The translations under genes and the position numbers were made by a program. From contig JALVTI010000013.1 of the NCBI GenBank assembly GCA_027035985.1, positions 1-13,489 of the forward strand: a stretch of 13,489 nt of DNA, in the 5' to 3' direction. This DNA is from Aquificales bacterium. GTDB lineage: Bacteria > Aquificota > Aquificia > Aquificales > QOAS01. Positions within the stretch are counted from its first letter, which is position 1. Each line of letters begins with the position of its first letter. Shown one piece after another: positions 6,982 through 13,489 of this stretch. A model generated the notes under the pieces. That model did not search any database and had not been told where the DNA came from. It saw only the letters and a list, made by a program, of their open reading frames with translations.

Positions 6982-7077
6982 GTGAGGTAGCCTAAAGATG
7001 TCAAAATCTCTAAGATGCCTCTCCATAGCCTTAACCGAAATTTCCAACGAATACAAAATTGCTTTAGGCTACCTCAC
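6982..7077 (+). promoter_or_regulatory. 16-bp perfect inverted repeat masking the tnpB ribosome site
   Basis: GTGAGGTAGCCTAAAG (6982-6997) ends immediately before the tnpB ATG at 6998 and contains the GAGGT ribosome site. Its exact complement CTTTAGGCTACCTCAC lies at 7062-7077, in codons 22-27. In RNA the arms would form a 16-bp helix around a 64-nt loop that holds the start codon and hides the ribosome site. This predicts low or conditional TnpB translation. That all 16 positions pair is seen directly; the regulatory role is inferred. Confidence 0.7.
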
Positions 7078-8362
7078 CTATCACTCTGGAAAACTCTTTA
7101 ACCAAGCCCTCTACCTCGTTAAAACCAAACAGGCAAAAATCAATACCTACGACCTCTATAACAAGCTTAAAGACAACTCTTTACACCTTAAAAACCTTCA
7201 AAGCCGTTCGGCTCAAATCGTTTTGGATGAGCTTGTCAGAGCTTTCAAAAACGCCTTTAACGGAGTTGCCAAATTTCCAAAATTTAGACCCAAAACCAAA
7301 CCGCATAGAACGCTTACCTATGACAAGACGGGATTTAAAATCGTAGAAACAAAAGTTAGACTTTCCCTTTCCAAAGAGCTTAGAAAATGGTTAAAAGAAA
7401 AACACGGCATAGAGCTCAAATACCTTTGGCTGGATACGGGATTGGAGCTGGACGAAAGCCTAATTAAAAATATCCAACTTGTCCCAAAAGCCAAAGCTAA
7501 GGAATTTGAATTGCATATCATCTACGAAAAACCTCAAAACGGAACTAAACCTGTTAAAAACGGAAGGGTAATGGTTTTAGACCCAAATTCTTCAAACTTC
7601 TTTGCGGTAGTGATAGAGGGGATAAAACAGCCGTTCATAATTGACGGCAAAGGACTTAAAAGCCTTTTGAGGAAATATCTAAAGAAGATAGCAAAGCTAC
7701 AAAGCAGGTTAGAGGGAGCTAAGAGAAAAGGATTTTTAACGCACCTTTTGGAAGAGAGGATTTCAAGGATATGGCTAAAAGTTAGAAGGCTCTTAAGACA
7801 TTTCGCCCATACCGTAAGCAACCTAATTTTGGAACTTGCCCTCAAATACGGGGTTAAGAGGATATACATAGGGGACGCGGTAAAGAACAAAAATAGAGAG
7901 AGCAAATTAAACAGCGTGGCAGACCAAATATGGAGTTTGCTACCGCACGGGAAGGTAAAGGAGTATTTGGAATATAAAGCCAAAGAGTTTGGAATAGAAG
8001 TTGAATACATTTCGGAAGCCTACACTTCGGGGGTGGACAGCTCCCAAAAAGGAGCTGTTTCAAAAGAAACCTACACTCCCGAAGCGAGAATAAAGAGGGG
8101 ACTTTTTAAAACCAAGCTTTTGGGACTTTTAAACGCTGATGTAAACGCTTGCAGAAACTTTTTAAAGAAGCTGGGGAAGTTTGACCTGATAAGCGGGATA
8201 TTGAGACCGATAAGGCTAAGAGTATTTTTCAAACTAAGAAAAAGTAGCTCCGCTATACCCCTGTATGGGGGTATAGGTAGGAGTAGGGGGAGAGTGAACC
8301 TCCCCGTGGTGGTAAGGCATCCCAAAGAGGATGCAAACCCACCCGAAGCCTCGCATCTTTGA
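6998..8362 (+). CDS. tnpB: TnpB, transposon-encoded RNA-guided nuclease (IS1341-like)
   Basis: TnpB is an omega-RNA-guided RuvC-like nuclease of IS200/IS605 elements and the ancestor of Cas12. In this 454-residue protein the first RuvC Asp is D195 (VMVLDPNSSN) and the last is D381 (LLNADVNACRN). The usual second motif (E in VEDL) is replaced by IYIGDAVKNKN at 289-299. A glutamate is present instead at E340 in SEAYTSG, as in the related TnpB group that lacks the CxxC zinc finger. Residues 340-370 indeed carry no zinc cysteines. The C-terminus (GRVNLPVVVRHPKEDANPPE) is the usual read-through of the omega-RNA region. The start ATG 6998 follows GAGGTAG at 6985-6991, which is caught in a long inverted repeat. 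The stop lies in the terminal hairpin, 34 nt before cas8b. I expect it to be functional, but catalysis depends on the relocated Glu. Confidence 0.93.
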   Translation: MSKSLRCLSIALTEISNEYKIALGYLTYHSGKLFNQALYLVKTKQAKINTYDLYNKLKDNSLHLKNLQSRSAQIVLDELVRAFKNAFNGVAKFPKFRPKTKPHRTLTYDKTGFKIVETKVRLSLSKELRKWLKEKHGIELKYLWLDTGLELDESLIKNIQLVPKAKAKEFELHIIYEKPQNGTKPVKNGRVMVLDPNSSNFFAVVIEGIKQPFIIDGKGLKSLLRKYLKKIAKLQSRLEGAKRKGFLTHLLEERISRIWLKVRRLLRHFAHTVSNLILELALKYGVKRIYIGDAVKNKNRESKLNSVADQIWSLLPHGKVKEYLEYKAKEFGIEVEYISEAYTSGVDSSQKGAVSKETYTPEARIKRGLFKTKLLGLLNADVNACRNFLKKLGKFDLISGILRPIRLRVFFKLRKSSSAIPLYGGIGRSRGRVNLPVVVRHPKEDANPPEASHL

Positions 8363-8396
8363 TGCGAGGTAGTTCACAGTAAATAGGAGTGGCGAA
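8250..8396 (+). ncRNA. Probable omega-RNA (right-end guide RNA) of TnpB
   Basis: Four hairpins follow one another over the 3' end of tnpB. CTATACCCC (8253-8261) pairs with 8268-8276. GGGGAG (8287-8292) pairs with CTCCCC (8300-8305). GCATCC (8317-8322) pairs with GGATGC (8329-8334). CCTCGCATC (8349-8357) pairs perfectly with 8361-8369 around a TTT loop. The element end is probably TTCAC at 8373-8377, so the guide would be the next 16-20 nt. Those bases hold the cas8b ribosome site (AGGAG, 8384-8388) and reach its ATG at 8397. The 5' end and the guide boundary are estimates. Confidence 0.6.
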
Positions 8397-10055
8397 ATGT
8401 TGAAAGCACTGGCACTTTTGGGGGAAGTTTTTGGAAAATACACCCTTTGGGATGATTTTACAGCCGATTATATCCTCGTTTTGGAGCTCGATAGGGAGGG
8501 AAACCTTAAAGGGATAGATTTGGAGGAGTTTACCAAAGATAGGGTGGGGAAATACCTCTACAAAAATAGCGGAACATCTAACCCTCCTTCTTGGACTCCC
8601 ACCTTGGCTTTAAACAAAAAGGAACCCATTAAGAGTCTGCGACTTTTAAACCGACAACTGAAGGAGCTTTTGGGGATAGAACTCAAAGGGGATTTGAGAA
8701 AATTAAGCGAACGGATAAAGGAAACCATTAAAGAGATTCTCAAAAAGGAAACGATTTTTATAACGACCAAAATCGGGGGGAAATATTTGGGAGAAATACC
8801 CGAAGTGGTCGAAAATTTAAAGAAATTCCTCAAAAGGAGATTTGAAGAAAGGGCAACCGATGGGGTTTGCTCCCTCTGTTTAGAACCAACAAAGGTTGTT
8901 GGAAAGGACAATTTCCCCTTTAAGTTTTACACCTTGGATAAACCGGGTTTTATTCATGGAGGGTTTAAAAATGAGACCTACGTTTTCCCCCTCTGTTGGG
9001 ATTGCATTCAAAAGGTCAAGGAGGGCGGAAACTACGTAAGGGAAAAACTAAAATTTTCCTTCACAAAAGGGGTTAACTTTTACCTAATCCCCGAATTGGT
9101 TAGGGAGGATAAACAAACCCTTAAGAGGTTGGTCGAAAGAATTTTGCAACCCCAAGCGGAAACGGAAGATGGACTGACCGAAGAGAGGGAAAAGTCTTTA
9201 ATATCCGACGAGAGGAGGATTTTCAAACGGATTTCCAAAGAGGGAAACTACTTCTATATCCACCTATTGTTTATAACTAAGGAACAATCGGCGGAGAGGA
9301 TAGACCTATACCTGCAGGGGATTTACCCCTCGAGGTTAAAAGACCTCTTTGAGTGCAAAAGGAAAGTTGAAGACCTCTTGGAGGAGGAAATTACCTTTAA
9401 CTACTCCACCGCAAGGGAGTTTTTAAAGGATAACGCCTTTTACGAATACATCTATTCGACATTTAGGGGTACTCCTTTCGACAAAAACACCCTTTTGGGG
9501 AGTGTTTTAGAGAAATTGCGAACTATTAGTGTTGAGGTTGAAAAGGGAGAACCCCTATCGAAGTTGGTTTTTGCGATAAAAAGAGCCCTTGCGGTTTATC
9601 TGTTTGAGCTATGCACCCGAGGAGGTTTGAATATGTCGGAACAAAGTAGGGAAACCTTAGAGGGATTTTTAAATCAATTTCCCCACCTCAAGGGGGATTT
9701 TGAAAAGGGAGTGTTCCTTTTGGGGGTTTTGACCCAAACTTTATTGGAAAAACAATACGGGGAGAGGGGAAATAAACCTTTCCTCAAAAAGTTAAAGGGT
9801 TTCAAACTCCATTTAGAAGACTTTATAGGACTTTACCCCGAACTTAGGGCGAAATTTGAGGAATACGACTTTTGGGGAAAGAAAATCGCCCTCCTATTTG
9901 AGGAGGCGGGTAGATACCTCCTTAGGTCTCCCGAAAAGCCGAAAGTCTCCCAAAGGGAGGCGAATTTCATTTTTGCAACCGGTATGGGTCTGAAAAAAGA
10001 GGTTTTCGAACTCTTAAAGGAGGAAGAAAAAGAGGAGGTGGCTCAAAATGGGTGA
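8397..10055 (+). CDS. cas8b: Cascade large subunit Cas8b (Csh1/TM1802 type)
   Basis: Cas8b is the large subunit of type I-B Cascade; it reads the PAM and helps recruit Cas3. The 552-residue protein has an N-terminal domain typical of Csh1/TM1802 proteins and a zinc-ribbon-like Cys4: C158 and C161 (CSLC), then C200 and C203 (CWDC), all present. The C-terminal half is mainly helical. The start is ATG 8397, behind AGGAG at 8384-8388. It directly follows the TnpB element with no strong promoter visible in the 34-nt gap, so it may be transcribed from within or upstream of tnpB. Its end overlaps cas7 by 8 nt. Subtype I-B is supported by this gene together with the Csh2-type cas7. Confidence 0.9.
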   Translation: MLKALALLGEVFGKYTLWDDFTADYILVLELDREGNLKGIDLEEFTKDRVGKYLYKNSGTSNPPSWTPTLALNKKEPIKSLRLLNRQLKELLGIELKGDLRKLSERIKETIKEILKKETIFITTKIGGKYLGEIPEVVENLKKFLKRRFEERATDGVCSLCLEPTKVVGKDNFPFKFYTLDKPGFIHGGFKNETYVFPLCWDCIQKVKEGGNYVREKLKFSFTKGVNFYLIPELVREDKQTLKRLVERILQPQAETEDGLTEEREKSLISDERRIFKRISKEGNYFYIHLLFITKEQSAERIDLYLQGIYPSRLKDLFECKRKVEDLLEEEITFNYSTAREFLKDNAFYEYIYSTFRGTPFDKNTLLGSVLEKLRTISVEVEKGEPLSKLVFAIKRALAVYLFELCTRGGLNMSEQSRETLEGFLNQFPHLKGDFEKGVFLLGVLTQTLLEKQYGERGNKPFLKKLKGFKLHLEDFIGLYPELRAKFEEYDFWGKKIALLFEEAGRYLLRSPEKPKVSQREANFIFATGMGLKKEVFELLKEEEKEEVAQNG

Positions 10056-11013
10056 AAAAACCCTATTTCCTACAAAGGGACAAAACCCCGAAGGGCAAAC
10101 TATTAAAAGAAGGGAATACCTCTTCCTCTACGACGTTAAGAACGCCAACCCCAACGGCGACCCCCTCGATGAAAACAAGCCAAGAATGGACGAGGAGAGC
10201 GGCAGGGTATTGGTTACCGATGTGAGGCTAAAGAGGGTTATAAGGGACACCCTTGAGGAGCTCGGAGAGTGCGTTTTCCTCTCAAAGGAGAGGGTTTTGA
10301 AGGAAGACCAACAGAAGAAAACGAGAGACGAACTCCTCAAAGATTTTGGAAACGACCCTTTAGAAGCGGTTAAAAAATGCATAGACCTCCGCCTTTTTGG
10401 GGCAACCTTCTCGGTGAAGAATAACAACATCTCCCTAACGGGACCCGTGCAGTTCAACTTCGGATATACCCTCCACAGGGTTGAGCCGAAACTGATAAAG
10501 GGAACTACCATCCTCCCCTCCAAGGAGGATAAAAAACAGGGAACCTTTACCGAAATGTGGGTTATCCCCTACGGGCTTATAGTCTTCTACGGGGTGGCTA
10601 ACCAGTTCGCCGCAAAGGATACCGGTTTGACCGAAGATGACCTAAACAAGATGACCCAAGCTATGTGGCTCGGGACAAAAGCCTCCACCGATGTGCTATC
10701 CCACTCCAAAATGGGGCACTCCCCGAGGCTCCTCATAGAGGTGGTTTACAAAGATGGTGTTAAGACCCAAATGGGAGAGTTGGACGCCCTCGTAAGGGTT
10801 GAGGTAAAAGGTGAGAAAACCGAAGAGGAGATTAGGGATATAGAAGACCTCGTGGTGGATTTGTCGAGGCTCAAAAAGAGGGTGGAACGCTATAAGGACA
10901 AAATTGAGAAGGTTCGCTACGCTATTGACGACCGTATAGAGCTAAAGCAACCCCTCGAAGAGGTTTTCGAAGGTATCCAGTTAGAGGAATTCGATTGGTT
11001 TGAAGAGGTTTGA
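10048..11013 (+). CDS. cas7: Cascade backbone subunit Cas7 (Csh2 type)
   Basis: Cas7 proteins coat the crRNA spacer as a helical filament in Cascade. The 321 residues show the Csh2 signature: YLFLYDVKNANPNGDP at about 24-39, followed by VLVTDVRLKRVIRDTL. Later the conserved SKMGHSPRLLIEVVY block appears. The start ATG 10048 has a very strong AGGAGGTG (10033-10040) with 7 nt spacing, fitting the high copy number of Cas7 in the complex. About 22 residues precede the core fold, a short extension for the family. It overlaps cas8b by 8 nt and is followed by cas5 after 3 nt. Confidence 0.95.
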   Translation: MGEKTLFPTKGQNPEGQTIKRREYLFLYDVKNANPNGDPLDENKPRMDEESGRVLVTDVRLKRVIRDTLEELGECVFLSKERVLKEDQQKKTRDELLKDFGNDPLEAVKKCIDLRLFGATFSVKNNNISLTGPVQFNFGYTLHRVEPKLIKGTTILPSKEDKKQGTFTEMWVIPYGLIVFYGVANQFAAKDTGLTEDDLNKMTQAMWLGTKASTDVLSHSKMGHSPRLLIEVVYKDGVKTQMGELDALVRVEVKGEKTEEEIRDIEDLVVDLSRLKKRVERYKDKIEKVRYAIDDRIELKQPLEEVFEGIQLEEFDWFEEV

Positions 11014-11016
11014 CCT

Positions 11017-11748
11017 ATGAGGGTGGTCGTTTTCGATATTTGGGGAACCTTCGCCCACTTTAGGAAGTTTTGGACTACCTCCTCCTCCTTGAGTTATCCC
11101 TTTCCCCCACCTCCCACCATTAGGGGGATTTTGGGTGCGATTTTGGGTTTCCGTAAAGAGGAATACGTGAGAAAAACCGAACCTTTTAAGGTTGGGGTGA
11201 GGATATTGAACCCCGTTAAGAGGTTAAAGGTAAGTTTGAATTTGATAGACACCAAGAGGTTGGGAACCGGTTTTAATAACCTCGCGAGGAATATAAGGAA
11301 AAACGGACTCCTCCACACCCAAGCGGTGGTTGAAATTTTGAAAAACCCCAAATATAGGATTTATGTCTCCTCCGAAGACCCTAAATTGTTGGAGGATTTA
11401 GAGGAAACCCTTAAAAGGGAAGAAAACGTTTATATAATCTCCCTCGGGTGGGCTAACTTTTTGGCTAAATACTCCTATAAAGGAGCTTTCGAAGGGAAAT
11501 TTATTGAGACCTCAAAGAGGGTAGATTCGGTTATTCCCGTTGAAAATGTCCTAAATTTGGATTTTGAAAGGGAAAATCCTCAATACCTTGCGAGGGATAG
11601 GATACCATTAAAACTTGCGGGGGATAGAAAACCTTTAAATTACACCTCGGTGGTTTATTCTTTAGATGCAAAACCTTTGAGGGGAGAATTTAAAAACTTA
11701 ATAGAACTCCAAAAGGAAGAGAAAGAAATCATTCACCTATTCGGTTAA
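11017..11748 (+). CDS. cas5: Cascade subunit Cas5 (Cas5h/Cas5b)
   Basis: Cas5 caps the 5' handle of the crRNA in Cascade. This 243-residue protein has the family's N-terminal strand VVVFDIWGTFAHFRKFWT and the SLSYPFPPPPTIRGILGAIL segment (about 29-48), which is characteristic of the I-B type. The start ATG 11017 is 7 nt after GAGGT (11005-11009), inside the end of cas7. It is the last gene of the effector operon. Its TAA stop shares the TTAA at 11745-11748 with the stop of the convergent nnr gene, so no terminator separates them. Confidence 0.95.
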   Translation: MRVVVFDIWGTFAHFRKFWTTSSSLSYPFPPPPTIRGILGAILGFRKEEYVRKTEPFKVGVRILNPVKRLKVSLNLIDTKRLGTGFNNLARNIRKNGLLHTQAVVEILKNPKYRIYVSSEDPKLLEDLEETLKREENVYIISLGWANFLAKYSYKGAFEGKFIETSKRVDSVIPVENVLNLDFERENPQYLARDRIPLKLAGDRKPLNYTSVVYSLDAKPLRGEFKNLIELQKEEKEIIHLFG

Positions 11749-13340
11749 ACGAGCGATAGCATCTCCCTTAAGAAGAAGTAATTTCTCTTTAAATCTTCTT
11801 TGGGGTTGTATTCCTTTATAAACCTGTAGGCGGAAGCGATATTTCGTATCAAATCGGTGGCACGGACACTTTCGGTAAATTTTTCCTTCTCCGCAAGTTC
11901 GCCGGCCACGGCGTGGAGAGATACGCCCAATATTAAGGCTTCCTTTATAGGCATTTTTCCTATTAGCGCCCCCAAAATGCCGGAGAGAACGTCCCCGACA
12001 CCGCCCTTCGCCATGGCGGGTGTACCCCTAACGTTTACAAAGGCTTCCCCTTCGGGAGTGGCTATTACCGTTCTCGCCGCCTTTAGGACGATATAGCAGT
12101 TATTTTCGACGGCAAAGTTTCTCGCAACCTCTATCTGGTTGTGGATTATCTCCTCCCTGTAGAGTCCCGTAAGTCTCTGCATCTCTCCCACGTGGGGCGT
12201 CAATACGGCGGGTATCTCCCTTTTACGGAGGAGCTCCTTACCCTTTGCACCCATGTCGGCGAGATTGTTTATTCCATCGGCGTCCACCACAAGGGGTTTT
12301 TCCCATCGGGTTAGAAAATCCTCCACGAGTTCCTGACCACCCTTATACCTACCCATTCCGGACCCCAATACGAGGGAGGTATACCTCTTGTAGTCTTCGC
12401 TTTCGAAGATAAAATCCCCCAAAAGGGGGTGTAAATATCCCCTTTCCGCCTCGGGTAGGGGTTTGGTCATCTCCTCGATAAGGGCGTTTTCCAAAACCGG
12501 GTTTAGGCTCTCGGCAACGCCGGCGGTTACCAAGCCGGCGCCGGCTTCGGTTGCCGCCTTCGAAGCCATTATTACCGCACCGGTAAAGCCGGGGCTACCG
12601 CCGATAATGAGAACGTGCCCCTCGCGGTTTTTGTAGGTATAGGGAGACCTTTGAGGGATTAATTTTTTTACCTCCTGAAGCTCTATGAGTTCGGTCTTTA
12701 ACTCCTCCTCCCAAAGGTGGACGGGAATGGATATATCCCTAATAAGGACTTTTCCGCAGTAAGCCGATGCCGGATAGAGGACATGCCCGTATTTGGGAAG
12801 GGCGAAGGTTATGGTCATCTCCGCCCTAACGACCGGTTCTATCACCTCCCCGCTGTCGGAGGATATGCCGCTCGGTATATCAACGGCAACCACCGGTTTG
12901 CCGGAGGCGTTTATTTTCTTTATTACCTCAACCCATCTCCCCTTAACGGGCGGTTTGAAACCGGTTCCAAAAATGGCGTCGATTATTAGGTCGAATTCCT
13001 CCAAGGGGGGAAGTTCCCTTACAAATTTCACACCCACCTTTTGGGCTATTTCGTATTGAACCCTACAGTCGTCCTTTAATTCATCTCCCCCGTAAGGGAG
13101 GAAAACGGTCACATCCCTTTTGTTGCGGATTTTTAGAATTCTTCCCGCCGCTATTCCGTCGCCGCCGTTGTTGCCCTTACCCGCCACCACGAGTATTTTT
13201 TTCGCCTCGGGGTAGAAGCGTATGACCGCGTTGGCAACACCCCTTGCGGCGTTCTCCATTAGGACGAGGGAGGGAATGCCGATATCCTCTATGGTGCGGC
13301 GGTCGAGCTCTTGCATCTGCTGGGCTCTGACGAGCTTCAT
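11745..13340 (-). CDS. nnrD: Bifunctional NAD(P)H-hydrate epimerase / ADP-dependent NAD(P)H-hydrate dehydratase
   Basis: This cytosolic repair enzyme reconverts hydrated NADH or NADPH, damage favoured by heat, to the normal cofactor. The 531-residue protein fuses both activities. The N-terminal YjeF epimerase domain (about 1-210) contains GKGNNGGDG (54-62) and DAIFGTG (121-127). The C-terminal ribokinase-like dehydratase (about 225-515) has DADGINN (353-359), TPHVGEM (381-387) and the catalytic GGVGDVLSG (446-454). Start ATG 13340 matches the usual N-terminus (KLVRAQQMQELDRRTIEDIG) but has no clear ribosome site. The gene is GC-richer than the cas genes and is chromosomal housekeeping, marking the edge of the defence locus. 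A 16-bp perfect palindrome at 12532-12547 lies within it. Confidence 0.96.
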   Translation of the reverse strand: MKLVRAQQMQELDRRTIEDIGIPSLVLMENAARGVANAVIRFYPEAKKILVVAGKGNNGGDGIAAGRILKIRNKRDVTVFLPYGGDELKDDCRVQYEIAQKVGVKFVRELPPLEEFDLIIDAIFGTGFKPPVKGRWVEVIKKINASGKPVVAVDIPSGISSDSGEVIEPVVRAEMTITFALPKYGHVLYPASAYCGKVLIRDISIPVHLWEEELKTELIELQEVKKLIPQRSPYTYKNREGHVLIIGGSPGFTGAVIMASKAATEAGAGLVTAGVAESLNPVLENALIEEMTKPLPEAERGYLHPLLGDFIFESEDYKRYTSLVLGSGMGRYKGGQELVEDFLTRWEKPLVVDADGINNLADMGAKGKELLRKREIPAVLTPHVGEMQRLTGLYREEIIHNQIEVARNFAVENNCYIVLKAARTVIATPEGEAFVNVRGTPAMAKGGVGDVLSGILGALIGKMPIKEALILGVSLHAVAGELAEKEKFTESVRATDLIRNIASAYRFIKEYNPKEDLKRNYFFLREMLSLV

Positions 13341-13356
13341 AAAGGAAAAGGATAAT

Positions 13357-13371
13357 CCCCGCGAAGCGGGG
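13357..13371. other. Stable GC hairpin between nnrD and the tRNA gene
   Basis: CCCCGC GAA GCGGGG is a perfect 6-bp stem with a GAA loop and contains GCGAAGC, known to form an unusually stable DNA mini-hairpin. On the minus strand it lies 17-31 nt before the nnrD start and would be in its 5' untranslated RNA. On the plus strand it runs straight into the -35 box of the tRNA promoter. It lacks a T-run, so it is not a normal terminator. Confidence 0.6.
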
Positions 13372-13400
13372 TTGAAACTTTAAAGGGGAAATTCTATAAT
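13372..13400 (+). promoter_or_regulatory. Promoter of the tRNA-Arg gene
   Basis: TTGAAA (13372-13377) and a perfect TATAAT (13395-13400) are separated by 17 nt. A start near 13407 would leave a very short leader before the tRNA at 13415. This is the cleanest promoter in the window. Confidence 0.75.
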
Positions 13401-13414
13401 TAATACACTTGGTC

Positions 13415-13489
13415 GGGGGCGTAGCTCAACTGGATAGAGCGCGGGACTACGGATCCCGAGGTTGCGGGTTCGACTCCCGCCGCCCTCAC
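13415..13489 (+). tRNA. tRNA-Arg (anticodon ACG), 3' end cut by window
   Basis: The cloverleaf is complete to the discriminator base. Acceptor GGGGGCG (13415-13421) pairs with CGCCCTC (13481-13487), with one G-U pair. The D arm contains GCTCAACTGGATAGAGC. The anticodon stem CGGGA/TCCCG encloses the loop CTACGGA, giving anticodon ACG, whose A34 is normally edited to inosine. The T arm is GCGGG-TTCGACT-CCCGC. A73 and C74 end the window, so the CCA appears to be gene-encoded and continues outside. Confidence 0.95.

Larger units (their letters stand above)
6920..8377 (+). mobile_element. tnpB-only IS200/IS605-type (IS1341-like) element
   Basis: This unit carries tnpB and a run of hairpins at its right end, but no tnpA, so it would need a helper transposase to move. 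The right end is probably just after the strong hairpin 8349-8369 and the TTCAC at 8373-8377, the usual architecture of such elements. The left end is not defined: the small dyad CTATC/GATAG (6926-6938) may belong to it. The element lies between divergent cas6 and cas8b. Its coding style differs somewhat from the cas genes. Boundaries are approximate. Confidence 0.55.

Noticed and set aside
7534..8010. Long open frame antisense to tnpB
   Set aside because: Hydrophobic, low-complexity translation without a ribosome site, fully opposite a convincing tnpB; typical antisense shadow.
8037..8058. 8-bp hairpin followed by TTT in tnpB, looking like a terminator
   Set aside because: The T-run is too short and it lies within an intact coding region; left as a remark with TnpB.
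12532..12547. Perfect 16-bp palindrome AAGCCGGCGCCGGCTT inside nnrD
   Set aside because: It falls in GC-rich Ala/Gly codons of a conserved segment and has no regulatory context; probably a by-product of coding.
12717..13059. Plus-strand open frames opposite nnrD
   Set aside because: No family resemblance and no ribosome sites; the minus-strand enzyme explains the coding signal.

Overview
The window holds a complete type I-B CRISPR-Cas locus, interrupted by a TnpB element and by a small unassigned gene pair. It is flanked on the right by a housekeeping gene (bifunctional NAD(P)H-hydrate repair enzyme) and a tRNA-Arg(ACG) gene cut by the window edge. The host looks like a thermophilic bacterium: Arg is mostly AGG/AGA, Ile often ATA, proteins are rich in Lys/Glu, and there are bacterial -35/-10 boxes and AGGAGG-type ribosome sites. 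The large subunit is of the TM1802/Csh1 kind and the repeat type is common in deep-branching thermophiles. Aquificota is my best guess, but it is inference only.

Layout, left to right. 65-4159 (+): cas3 (HD nuclease-helicase), cas4, cas1 and cas2, closely packed. 4160-4419: CRISPR leader with a good promoter (TTGACC, 17 nt, TATAGT) and several repeated or dyad motifs. 4420-4788: a short array of six 29-nt repeats and five spacers, the last repeat degenerate. 4782-5742 (+): two overlapping genes of unknown role, the first opening inside the degenerate last repeat and possibly a BECR-type RNase. 5745-6868 (-): cas6 followed by an uncharacterised 127-residue gene coupled to it through TAATG. 6998-8377 (+): a tnpB-only element of the IS200/IS605 (IS1341-like) kind, with a probable omega-RNA over the 3' end. 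8397-11748 (+): the Cascade genes cas8b, cas7 and cas5. 11745-13340 (-): nnrD/nnrE fusion. 13415-13489 (+): tRNA-Arg.

How it works together (family knowledge plus context). Cas4-Cas1-Cas2 select and integrate spacers at the leader end. The array transcript is cut by Cas6 inside the repeat hairpin, giving crRNAs with an ATTGAAAC 5' handle. Cas8b-Cas7-Cas5 bind the crRNA and Cas3 degrades the target. The order is permuted: adaptation genes and cas3 lie upstream of the array, cas6 is on the opposite strand, and the effector operon sits beyond tnpB. The TnpB omega-RNA would run directly into the cas8b ribosome site.

The parts least explained by known biology are: the perfect 16-bp inverted repeat that can mask the tnpB ribosome site; the gene pair growing out of the array's terminal repeat; the cas6-coupled unknown gene; unusually variable repeats; and an excess of C(GAA)G triloop hairpins. 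I found no tnpA, no second array and no convincing rho-independent terminator.
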